Shown piece by piece: positions 1 through 5,809 of a stretch of DNA of 5,809 bases. Position numbers and translations under genes: made by a program. The notes under the pieces are model-generated. The model was not told the origin of the DNA, did not search any database, and was given only the letters and a program-made list of their open reading frames with translations. The DNA is from Polyangiaceae bacterium (GTDB lineage Bacteria > Myxococcota_A > Polyangia > Polyangiales > Polyangiaceae), in contig JAICXU010000240.1 in the NCBI GenBank assembly GCA_025934595.1, forward strand, positions 1 to 5,809. The letters are read 5' to 3'. How positions within the stretch are numbered: position 1 is the stretch's first letter; each line of letters opens with the position of its first letter.

Positions 1-1193
1 GCGTCACCACGCTGCTCGTCTACACGCAAAACGCGGCCGGTGAATCGACGACGGTAGTGAGCACGCCGTTCGTCGATGCCACCATGCACCAGGTTCCCAT
101 CGGCGATCCGGATGCCGGCAATTGGGGCTCGAGCGTGGGCATCGCATTCGACGAAACCAATCGCAAGCTGCTCATCGTGACGTCGGCGCTGGATCTTTTC
201 CGGTGCGAGCTCGACGGAACGGGCTGCGTGGAAACCGATATCTCGCAAGGTCGCGTCACGACGAACAGCAGCGGCGTCGGTCTCACGCTCGATCCGGCCG
301 GAAAAATTCTCGCGGTGGGTACGGGAATGTTTTTGGACGGCGGCGGCGGCGACCTGCCCGCGCTCTTCGGCGCCAATCTCGACGGTTCCTCGCCGTTCTT
401 CGCGGACGTGTCGGCCGGCCTACCTTCGAGCTCGTGCGAAGCACCGGCAGCGACGATCGACTCGACGCGCAACAAGCTGATGATCGTCGGCCAAGATCTC
501 GCCTCTGGGCAGCAGTACCAACCGATGCTCTTCGAATGCAATTTGGACGGGTCGTCGTGCACGACGCGCGATCTGTCGACCGGCACGTCGGAGACGTTCA
601 ACAGCGGCGGCTCGCCGAGCATCGTCGTCGATCCGATCGGAAAAAATCTTCTCGTCGCCACGACCGACCTCACGATTCACGACAACCCGGGGCTTTGGAT
701 TTGTCCGCTCGCAGGAACGCCGTGCACGACCGAAGACGTGTCGACCGCGCTCGGTTCGATGACGGGAATGGGCGAAACGCCGACCATCCTCCTCGACACC
801 GCCGCGAACAAAATCGACATCGTCTCGGCGAGCGCGGGATCGAGCCGCCCCTATCTCTTTCGCTGCAACACCGACGGCTCGAACTGCCTCGCCACGGATT
901 TGACGACGGGCACCGGCGCCGGCGACAACTCCGCGCAAGTCGCAGGAGCCGTGCTCGATTCGCTCGACGGAAAAATCGGCGTCTTCACGAACGACCGCCA
1001 CGACGGTTTCAACCCTTCGCTCTTTCGATGCAACACCGACGGGTCGGCATGCACGTACACCGACATCACGCTCGTCACGAATTTCTCGGTTTGGACCGCG
1101 AAAATCACGGTCGATCCGGAGACGGGACAGCTCTTCGGGCTTGCCCTCGACAGCAACGACAACTTCGCGCCCTCGCTCTTCTTCCTGCGGTGA
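1..1193 (+). CDS. C-terminal part of a secreted-type seven-repeat beta-propeller-like protein (5' partial)
   Basis: The reading frame (first full codon at base 3) is open from the window edge to the TGA at 1191-1193, so the true start lies upstream; the GTG at 57 is internal. The first residues (TLLVYTQNAAGEST) resemble the last strand of a fibronectin-III or Ig-like domain. They are followed by seven units of about 55 residues. Each unit has a TDLSTG-like strand, a loop, a hydrophobic strand ending in Asp (IVVD, TILLD), a K-hydrophobic strand (KLLIV, KNLLV) and an LFRCNxDGSxC hairpin. Counting the GTG at 57 as residue 1, the LF/LW dipeptides fall at 47, 103, 158, 213, 267, 322 and 374. Regular spacing and seven units fit a seven-bladed propeller, and paired Cys suggest disulfides and export. 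The signal peptide, if any, is outside the window. The role is unknown; a surface or periplasmic binding protein is an inference. The gene converges on the neighbouring operon, 4 bp from its last stop codon. Confidence 0.8.
   Translation, partial: VTTLLVYTQNAAGESTTVVSTPFVDATMHQVPIGDPDAGNWGSSVGIAFDETNRKLLIVTSALDLFRCELDGTGCVETDISQGRVTTNSSGVGLTLDPAGKILAVGTGMFLDGGGGDLPALFGANLDGSSPFFADVSAGLPSSSCEAPAATIDSTRNKLMIVGQDLASGQQYQPMLFECNLDGSSCTTRDLSTGTSETFNSGGSPSIVVDPIGKNLLVATTDLTIHDNPGLWICPLAGTPCTTEDVSTALGSMTGMGETPTILLDTAANKIDIVSASAGSSRPYLFRCNTDGSNCLATDLTTGTGAGDNSAQVAGAVLDSLDGKIGVFTNDRHDGFNPSLFRCNTDGSACTYTDITLVTNFSVWTAKITVDPETGQLFGLALDSNDNFAPSLFFLR
84..1190 (+). repeat. Seven degenerate in-frame repeats of about 55 codons encoding propeller blades
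   Basis: Successive LF/LW motifs are spaced 56, 55, 55, 54, 55 and 52 codons apart. The Cys-x6-Cys pair occurs at residues 50/57, 161/168, 216/223, 270/277 and 325/332 (GTG at 57 as residue 1). In the second unit the equivalent positions are Ala106 and Pro113, and the last unit stops at LFFLR just before them. Units five and six are closest at DNA level (around 855-887 and 1020-1052), both encoding LFRCNTDGS, so recent duplication or conversion between them is plausible. The blade assignment is inferred from pattern and not from a structure search. Confidence 0.78.
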
Positions 1194-1197
1194 CGCG
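1194..1197. other. 4-bp tail-to-tail junction between convergent transcription units
   Basis: The + strand propeller gene ends with TGA at 1191-1193 and the - strand operon ends with TAG (plus-strand cta) at 1198-1200. Only cgcg separates them. No strong stem followed by a T-run is visible on either side, so any terminator must sit inside the opposing coding sequence or termination is factor-dependent. Confidence 0.85.
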
Positions 1198-2400
1198 CTA
1201 GATTTCGGATTCGAAAATTCCGACCGTGCCGCCGACCCACGTGTGACCTTTGTTGTGATCGACACCGAGCATCTTGCCGCGCGAGAGGCGCACGAGCGGC
1301 AAAATCGGAACGTGCACGCCGCCGTCGGCGAGGAGCATGATGCGCACCTCCGCTTTGACGCCCGTGCCGTCGGGCATGTGAATCGCGTCCGTGTAACTCA
1401 CCTTCTTCTGCAGAATGAACGCGTGCCGCTTTTCGTGTGGAATGCGCTCGATCGCTTCGCGCGTGACGTCGACGATCACGCCCGTGCCCGCGTAGGAAAA
1501 GAGTGGCTTCAGCACGTACGCGGTCAAGTCCTCCGGCAGCTCCTTCACGTCGGAGAGAAATCGTGTCTCCGGAACGGCTGGATGCTTCAAATACGGCAGC
1601 GAGTACTTTGACCACGCCCAATACCAATTCGGATGCGCGCACCACGTGACCTGGAGATCGTCGCGCCAGGAAAACGGCAGCTTTACTTTTTTCACTTCGA
1701 GCTCGTCGAAGACGAGACGATTGTAGATGCGCTCGATGGGCACGAGCTTGCCCTGGACCTCACGAAACAGCTTATTTTTCAGCTTGATCACGCGCAGCAC
1801 GGAGATGGGCTCGATGCCGAAAAAGAGCTTCGTGGCGGCAAAATCGGGCCACGTCTTTTGGGCCTCGGGCTCCAGATCGATCATCGCGACGTGTGCGGGA
1901 TCGACGCCGCCCGTGAGAAGACGACCGATGCGCTCGAGACCGGCGGCGCGATCGAGATCGAAGAGACACGTCCAGCTTCGATCGAGCCCAGGGTGCTCCG
2001 CGAGGACCTCGCGCCATGCGTCGGCCATCAAGACCTCGAGCGCATAGAGCGACGGGAAGCCTTGCAGCTCGACGACTTTCCCCTCGAGCTCGCCGTTCGC
2101 GTTTTCGACGAGCGCAAAATCGACCTGCACGCATTCGGGGAGCGCGGTCATGTTCGGCGCGTCGAGCTCCGGCGGAATCGCCTTCTTGAGCAGCGGCAAG
2201 AGATTCGGATTCGCGAGCTCGGCGCAAATCGCGCGCGCGTCGGTCGTCAGCCGCTCCACGAGCGGCGGGCTCATGAAGAGCGGCGTCTCGGCGAGCCGGA
2301 ACGTGAAGCCACCGACTCGCGACACCAAATAGCGCTCGTAGGCCGGAAAAACGGCCTCGCCGTAGATCGCGTTGTACAGCGAGGGTAGGGGCGAGCTCAA
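1198..2400 (-). CDS. Uncharacterised ATP-grasp-like protein (400 aa), last gene of the operon
   Basis: The 400-residue soluble protein has no signal peptide or membrane segment. The C-terminal half looks like an ATP-grasp fold: K298 in a VLKPLFSYAGTGV segment (296-308) resembles the ATP-binding lysine and glycine-rich loop; FILQKKV (328-334) resembles the hinge strand; AEVRIM (350-355) and DHNK (381-384) are candidate phosphate- and metal-binding residues. The N-terminal half carries a VELQGFPSLYALEVL segment (110-124) and an IYNRLVFDELE segment (225-235) that look strongly conserved in type. From memory, similar proteins labelled hypothetical or ATP-grasp occur in Bacteroidota; this was not checked. 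Members of the superfamily join a carboxylate to an amine or thiol through an acyl phosphate; the substrate here is unknown. The start is TTG at 2400-2398, overlapping the preceding stop as TTGA. It was chosen because the protein-like sequence begins right there and a GGAG lies upstream; the next Met is residue 43. Confidence 0.8.
   Translation of the reverse strand: MSSPLPSLYNAIYGEAVFPAYERYLVSRVGGFTFRLAETPLFMSPPLVERLTTDARAICAELANPNLLPLLKKAIPPELDAPNMTALPECVQVDFALVENANGELEGKVVELQGFPSLYALEVLMADAWREVLAEHPGLDRSWTCLFDLDRAAGLERIGRLLTGGVDPAHVAMIDLEPEAQKTWPDFAATKLFFGIEPISVLRVIKLKNKLFREVQGKLVPIERIYNRLVFDELEVKKVKLPFSWRDDLQVTWCAHPNWYWAWSKYSLPYLKHPAVPETRFLSDVKELPEDLTAYVLKPLFSYAGTGVIVDVTREAIERIPHEKRHAFILQKKVSYTDAIHMPDGTGVKAEVRIMLLADGGVHVPILPLVRLSRGKMLGVDHNKGHTWVGGTVGIFESEI
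2397..2400 (-). promoter_or_regulatory. TTGA start/stop overlap coupling the two ATP-grasp genes
   Basis: On the - strand the TGA stop of the first ATP-grasp gene (2399-2397) shares two bases with the TTG start of the second (2400-2398). Such 4-nt overlaps usually mean that ribosomes terminate and re-initiate in place, holding the two products at linked levels. A weak TTG start fits dependence on this coupling. Confidence 0.7.
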
Positions 2401-3623
2401 TGGTCGGGCTTCTCCGCCGCGGGGAGCGCAGCGTGAAAATCATTTCGAAAGCGCTCTTCGTAGCTGCGAATGAGCGACACGACGCGGCCATGATCGCTCG
2501 ACGCGACGGCCAGGCCCGCATGATTTTTCTCGGGTACGCGATACTTGATCTCCGGATCGGTGTACGCCGAAAAATCCGGATGCTCTTGTTTCGCGAGTGA
2601 GACGATGAGGCCTCCGTATTCGTGCTTGTGCGTCGACGGCAACGCGTACGGCGCTTCGTCGCGATCGATTTCGAGGTCCGCCCACTCCGCCCAGAGATTC
2701 ACGCCTCGTGACGCTTCGATCATGTCGGCGATGTGCGCCCCGCCGACGCGCGCGCCGATCTCGAGAAAATAAAATTTGCCGTCTCGCTTGCCGCGAATGA
2801 ACTCGGTATGGGCGGCGCCGCGGACATGCCCCAAAGCCTTCAAAACACGGCGATTGAGCGCGTAGAGCTCTTTCTCTTCTTCGCTTCCGTGCGGCACCGT
2901 GATGGTCGTGAAGATTCCGCCGCCGTGGGCGACGTCGAACGGCGGAGCGCCGCAGGCATGCGCCGCTTCGAACATGACCTCGCCTCGCGAGACCAGCGTG
3001 TCGACGTGATAAACCGAGCCGGGCAAATATTCCTCGAGAACGCGGAAGCTCTGCTCGTCGCCTTGCTCTTCGACGAGTCGCCAGAGCGCCGCTTCGTTCT
3101 CCACTTTCTTGATGCCGATCGCGCCGGCTGACGATCGCGGCTTGTTCATCCACGGTGGCGGCACGCGCTGGGTGAACTCGCGCACCTCGTCGTAGTTGAA
3201 GACGCCGGTGAACTCCGGAACGGGTATGCCGGCCTTCTTCGCCGTCGTGCGCATCGCGAGCTTGTCGCGGAAGTTGCGCGCGACGGAGTCGCCCTGCCCT
3301 TCGAAGCGAAAATGCTCGCGCAGGGCGGCGGCGACCTCGACGTCGAAATCGTCGAGCGGCACGATGCGATCGAATCGTCGCGTGCGTGCGAGGTAGCTCG
3401 CGGTGCGGACGATCTCGTCGAGCGATGCGTCGTTCTTTCGCCCGCACACTTCGGCGATCGCATGACGAGGCCATTTCGCGTCGAGCAATTTTTCGACGGT
3501 GAGGAGGGTGACGTGCGCGCCGCGTGCGTGCGCCTGCTCGAGGAACCGCTCGCCTTTCAGGTAGCTCGCCAGAACGAGCATGCGAACGTCAGAGCGCGGC
3601 TTCGGTTCCATGGAAGTTGTCAT
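2397..3623 (-). CDS. ATP-grasp ligase-family enzyme (408 aa)
   Basis: An ATP-grasp protein in the biotin carboxylase/CPSase/amino-acid ligase style. Residues 14-110 look like a Rossmann-like pre-ATP-grasp domain (RMLVLAS strand, then RIVPLDDFDVEVAAALRE). The ATP-grasp domain follows: FRDKLAMRTTAKKAGIPVPEF (118-138), K161 in NKPRSSAGAIGIKKV (160-174) as the nucleotide-binding lysine and flexible loop, LEEYLPGSVYHVD (196-208) as the hinge, E274 in HTEFI, and E288/R292 in FLEIGARVGG (286-295) as metal and phosphate ligands. The Asn usual between these (ExNxR) is Gly290. A C-terminal domain spans about 330-395. The substrate is not identifiable; amide or peptide ligation is the family expectation. 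The ATG at 3623 gives a 35-nt overlap with the peptidase gene; ATGs at 3611 and 3581 are alternatives, and none has a clear ribosome binding site. The 3581 start would begin right at the first beta strand, 7 nt after the peptidase stop. Confidence 0.86.
   Translation of the reverse strand: MTTSMEPKPRSDVRMLVLASYLKGERFLEQAHARGAHVTLLTVEKLLDAKWPRHAIAEVCGRKNDASLDEIVRTASYLARTRRFDRIVPLDDFDVEVAAALREHFRFEGQGDSVARNFRDKLAMRTTAKKAGIPVPEFTGVFNYDEVREFTQRVPPPWMNKPRSSAGAIGIKKVENEAALWRLVEEQGDEQSFRVLEEYLPGSVYHVDTLVSRGEVMFEAAHACGAPPFDVAHGGGIFTTITVPHGSEEEKELYALNRRVLKALGHVRGAAHTEFIRGKRDGKFYFLEIGARVGGAHIADMIEASRGVNLWAEWADLEIDRDEAPYALPSTHKHEYGGLIVSLAKQEHPDFSAYTDPEIKYRVPEKNHAGLAVASSDHGRVVSLIRSYEERFRNDFHAALPAAEKPDH
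2412..2415 (-). promoter_or_regulatory. Candidate ribosome binding site (GGAG) for the TTG start
   Basis: The - strand reads GGAGAAG upstream of the TTG at 2400, with 11 nt between GGAG and the start codon. It lies inside the last codons of the preceding gene. It is slightly far from the start but is the only Shine-Dalgarno-like match near it, and it supports TTG over the internal ATG at residue 43. Confidence 0.5.
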
Positions 3624-5340
3624 AGGCAGTGAGACTCAGCTTAGCGCCAGGAGCGAATTCCAGGTCCTCGCGATTCAGCCATTTTTTCAGGCGATCGAGG
3701 TCTTCGGCGCTACCGGCCCACGCGAGCTCCGTGACGTCGCTCCGGAGGGTGGGCTCGATGCGGAGGGTGAGAAAGCCAGCGCCGCGTTGGACTTCGACGG
3801 AAAACGCCTTTTCGTTCTTCACGAGCCATTTCAGACCCGCGAGGTGAAACGCGCTTTTTTCGATGCGCACGATCTCGTCGCCCGGGGCGAGCCCCGCCCG
3901 CTGCGCGGGCGAGCCGTCGAGCACGTCGCCGATTTTCGGTCCCGTGTTCTTGACGAGGACGATGCCCGCGAAGGGAACGTCGGCGCGCGTGACACGAAAG
4001 CCGAGCGCTTCGAGCTGCTCCATCGTGCCGAGCTTGCCCGCGCCGTCGACCTCACGCGCGAGGATCGAATCGAGCGCAGGATCTCGCTTTGCGAAGAACG
4101 CGCGCGCGTCGTCGCCGGTGAAGCCGGCTTCCAGAAATTGCGTGTAAAATGCACTGAAAGCATCGTCGAGCGACGACGGCGTCTTCGCGCGGCGCAGCAC
4201 GGCGTCGATGTCGAACGCCACGAGCATGCCGCCGTCGTAGTAGTCGATGCTGCTGTTCCACGCGCCGGGATAGCGATGGTGATTCAAGAACGTGGCGCGC
4301 GACGAGTCGGCAACCGACGTGCGCGCGTACGCGGGGCGCATGGCGAGGTGCCGCCAATAATTCACGACGTTCGAGAAGAATCGCTCCGGCGTCATCTCGC
4401 GCGCGCGAACGGCCAGCAAAAATTCGTAGTAGCGCGTGAAGCCCTCGGCGACCCACAAGCCGTCCGTGAAGCTTCCTTGCGTGAGGTCGAGATTCACGAT
4501 CGGCTTCGGTTTCAGCCGTTTCACGTTCCACGCATGGAGGAGCTCGTGTCCCGCGACGCGCATGCATTGGAGGCGCGCGTCGTCGTCGACGAACACCTGG
4601 GGACCGATGCCGATCATCGTGGCGTTCTCGTGCTCGAGCCCCCACTCGGCGCGAGGATCGGAGCTCATCACGAACGAATAGCTCTCGAACGGAAAGCTTC
4701 CGAAAATCGCTTTGCATTCTTTGGAGATCGCAACGAGCGCGTCGACGATGTCGTTCGCCTTCTTGTCGAATCCGATCGCGCGCTCGAGAAAAATGAAATG
4801 GAACGGCGTGCCGTCGATGTCGCGCGTGACGTGATCGAACGAGCCACACACGACGGGCGTGTCGAGCAGGGTCGCGAAATTCGGATACTCGAAGGTGCGT
4901 GCCCCGATCGCCTTGGCTCCCGCCGGATGATGAAGCGCCCAATTTTCCGGCATTTCGTACGTGACGGTGCACGGACCGTCGTGACCACGCACGAAGAAGA
5001 GGAGCGTACCGAGCAAGACGGCGTGATCGTTTTGCACGATCCCGACGAGCTCGCCCCACGACGCGTCGACGACGAGCGCGCGGTAGCTGACGCGCACGCG
5101 CGTGCTCTTCGCGTCGATCGAAAATGCGTTCCATCCGTGCCTTACCGCGGCGATCGGCGCACCGCTCGTGGCGTCGAACGCTTTCACGTCGACGACATCG
5201 CGCGCGTAGCGCATGAATCCGTAGGCGCCCGGCACCCACGTCGGGATTTCGACGACGAGCGCGCCCGGTTGCGGGTCGATCGTCATCTCGATGTCGAGCG
5301 CGTGCTCGTTCGGCAAAATTCGAACGCGATACGTGGTCAT
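3589..5340 (-). CDS. M61-family (glycyl aminopeptidase-like) metallopeptidase with PDZ domain (583 aa)
   Basis: A predicted zinc peptidase. HELLH at 265-269 gives the two His ligands and catalytic Glu266, and Glu299 in LWVAEGFT (295-302) is the expected third ligand. GLEHENA (234-240), WNVKRLKP (271-278) and the YYDGGMLVAFDID stretch (367-379) are typical of M61. An all-beta N-terminal domain (about 1-170) precedes the catalytic core (about 180-430). A PDZ domain follows (about 456-530; GSPAQRAGLAPGDEI), then a short tail of about 50 residues. The family is known for glycine-releasing aminopeptidase activity; the substrate here is unproven. No signal peptide is visible (it begins MTTYRVRILPNEHALD), so a cytoplasmic location is inferred. 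The ATG at 5340-5338 was chosen because it overlaps the preceding TGA as ATGA and the family fold starts there; the longer open frame upstream is Arg-rich and unlike any protein. The length is near the family norm of about 600. Confidence 0.93.
   Translation of the reverse strand: MTTYRVRILPNEHALDIEMTIDPQPGALVVEIPTWVPGAYGFMRYARDVVDVKAFDATSGAPIAAVRHGWNAFSIDAKSTRVRVSYRALVVDASWGELVGIVQNDHAVLLGTLLFFVRGHDGPCTVTYEMPENWALHHPAGAKAIGARTFEYPNFATLLDTPVVCGSFDHVTRDIDGTPFHFIFLERAIGFDKKANDIVDALVAISKECKAIFGSFPFESYSFVMSSDPRAEWGLEHENATMIGIGPQVFVDDDARLQCMRVAGHELLHAWNVKRLKPKPIVNLDLTQGSFTDGLWVAEGFTRYYEFLLAVRAREMTPERFFSNVVNYWRHLAMRPAYARTSVADSSRATFLNHHRYPGAWNSSIDYYDGGMLVAFDIDAVLRRAKTPSSLDDAFSAFYTQFLEAGFTGDDARAFFAKRDPALDSILAREVDGAGKLGTMEQLEALGFRVTRADVPFAGIVLVKNTGPKIGDVLDGSPAQRAGLAPGDEIVRIEKSAFHLAGLKWLVKNEKAFSVEVQRGAGFLTLRIEPTLRSDVTELAWAGSAEDLDRLKKWLNREDLEFAPGAKLSLTAYDNFHGTEAAL
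5337..5340 (-). promoter_or_regulatory. ATGA start/stop overlap coupling the HEAT-like and peptidase genes
   Basis: The ATG of the peptidase gene (5340-5338) overlaps the TGA stop (5339-5337) of the gene before it. Upstream there is only a run of five G (plus-strand 5351-5355) about 10 nt before the ATG and no good Shine-Dalgarno, so re-initiation after the upstream gene is the likely mode of translation. Confidence 0.72.
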
Positions 5341-5809
5341 GCGAACGACGCCCCCGACAGCCATTGGACGAGCGAGGCCTTGGAGTACTCGTCCTTTTTG
5401 GCCGCGTTCAGCACCCTCGCCGCTCGATCTGCGAAGCCCGTGAGCTTCCTTTCGTCGATCGCTCGCAAGAGAGATATCGCCGCGCCGTTCTCCATCGCGC
5501 TCGGGTTGCCCGCGAGCAGCGCGTCGAGCGCGGCGGCGGCGCGGTCGGCGTAGGTCTCGCCGCCTGCTTCCACGAGCCCGGCCACGATGGCCGCGCGCTC
5601 GCATTGTTTTCGTACGTCTTCGATTCCGGCGTCGAGCTTCTCGAGCACGGGCACGGCCGCCTTGCCCGCGATGCGTCCGAACGCGCGGGCGACGAGCCCG
5701 CGATCTCCGTCGTCGTGGCGACCGAGATCACGTTCGAGCGCGGCGCGGAGACCGGGGATCACGGCCGCATCGCGGATCTCGCCGAGCTGCAGGTCGACGA
5801 AGGTGATCA
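5337..5809 (-). CDS. HEAT-like repeat protein, C-terminal part (5' partial)
   Basis: An open frame enters from beyond base 5809 and ends with TGA at 5339-5337; 156 residues are visible. The sequence is an Ala/Leu/Arg-rich alpha solenoid. A unit such as LGEIRDAAVIPGLRAAL is followed by GLVARAFGRIAGKAAVPVLE and then DVRKQCERAAIVAGLVEAG, the alternating-helix pattern with the Asp/Arg and Ala-Val-Pro turns of HEAT or PBS-lyase-type repeats. The final third (about residues 80-156) is also predicted helical and ends with SLVQWLSGASFA. Such proteins are usually scaffolds or binding partners and not enzymes. Bases 5808-5809 are the last two of a codon reading NTG on this strand, so the start could be exactly at the edge, but the repeat is already in register there and the gene more likely continues upstream. 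It is the first visible gene of the four-gene operon. Confidence 0.7.
   Translation of the reverse strand, partial: ITFVDLQLGEIRDAAVIPGLRAALERDLGRHDDGDRGLVARAFGRIAGKAAVPVLEKLDAGIEDVRKQCERAAIVAGLVEAGGETYADRAAAALDALLAGNPSAMENGAAISLLRAIDERKLTGFADRAARVLNAAKKDEYSKASLVQWLSGASFA

Noticed and set aside
57..59. The GTG at 57 as the start of the propeller gene
   Set aside because: The frame stays open to the window edge with domain-like sequence (TLLVYTQNAAGEST), and no ribosome binding site precedes the GTG.
84..1190. CRISPR array or mobile-element repeats from the periodic DNA similarity
   Set aside because: The period is about 165 bp, in frame and degenerate, with conservation at protein level. 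There are no short identical repeats with unique spacers and no terminal inverted repeats or transposase.
1205..1223. A short inverted repeat (TCGGA ... TCCGA) near the convergent junction as a terminator
   Set aside because: The stem is only 5 bp with a mismatch-rich interior and no T-run, and it lies within the last codons of the ATP-grasp gene.
420..1265. A 281-codon - strand frame opposite the propeller gene
   Set aside because: It is Arg/Val-rich with no motif, and the + strand frame shows regular repeats that a shadow frame could not have.
851..1645. A 264-codon - strand frame spanning the convergent junction
   Set aside because: It overlaps both the propeller gene and the second ATP-grasp gene, has mixed low-complexity sequence and no domain.
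1633..2388. A 251-codon + strand frame opposite the second ATP-grasp gene
   Set aside because: Its composition is Arg/Glu/Leu-biased, typical of an antisense shadow, and the opposite strand carries ATP-grasp motifs.
3580..5553. A 657-codon open frame on the + strand opposite the peptidase gene
   Set aside because: It is rich in Arg, Glu, Val and Ala with no recognisable domain, and it lies exactly antisense to a gene with intact M61 and PDZ motifs. Long antisense frames are expected in high-GC DNA.
5341..5604. An 88-residue N-terminal extension of the peptidase
   Set aside because: It is Arg-rich low-complexity sequence in a shadow frame of the HEAT-like gene. The ATG at 5340 has an ATGA overlap and begins the family-like sequence.
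5760..5762. The GTG at 5762 as the start of the HEAT-like gene
   Set aside because: The frame continues upstream to the window edge with repeat-like residues in register (LQLGEIRDAA), so this is an internal Val codon.

Overview
The window is high-GC, gene-dense bacterial DNA with almost no non-coding sequence: the only bases outside recognised genes are 1194-1197. The base composition, the secreted-type Cys-pair propeller protein and the mix of housekeeping-like but poorly characterised enzymes suggest a delta-proteobacterial or Myxococcota-type chromosome, perhaps Polyangiales-like. That placement is inference from style; there is no marker gene here.

Layout. On the + strand, 1-1193 is the 3' part of a gene whose start lies before the window. 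It encodes seven repeats of about 55 residues that look like a seven-bladed beta-propeller, most with a Cys-x6-Cys pair. On the - strand, from 5809 down to 1198, four genes run head to tail with overlaps and no gaps: a HEAT-like repeat protein (5' end outside the window), an M61-family PDZ metallopeptidase, an ATP-grasp ligase of the biotin carboxylase/CPSase/D-Ala-ligase type, and a second, different ATP-grasp-like protein of an uncharacterised family. The two transcription units converge with only 4 bp between their stop codons.

How the genes may work together. The junctions in the - strand cluster are ATGA (4 nt), about 35 nt of overlap, and TTGA (4 nt), so the four genes are very probably one mRNA with coupled translation. 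Two adjacent, non-paralogous ATP-grasp enzymes next to an aminopeptidase-type M61 protein suggest a small pathway that makes and trims a peptide- or amide-linked compound. This is the most interesting aspect of the window, but the substrate cannot be read from the sequence. The operon promoter must lie beyond base 5809, and no RNA gene, mobile element, CRISPR array or convincing terminator was seen.
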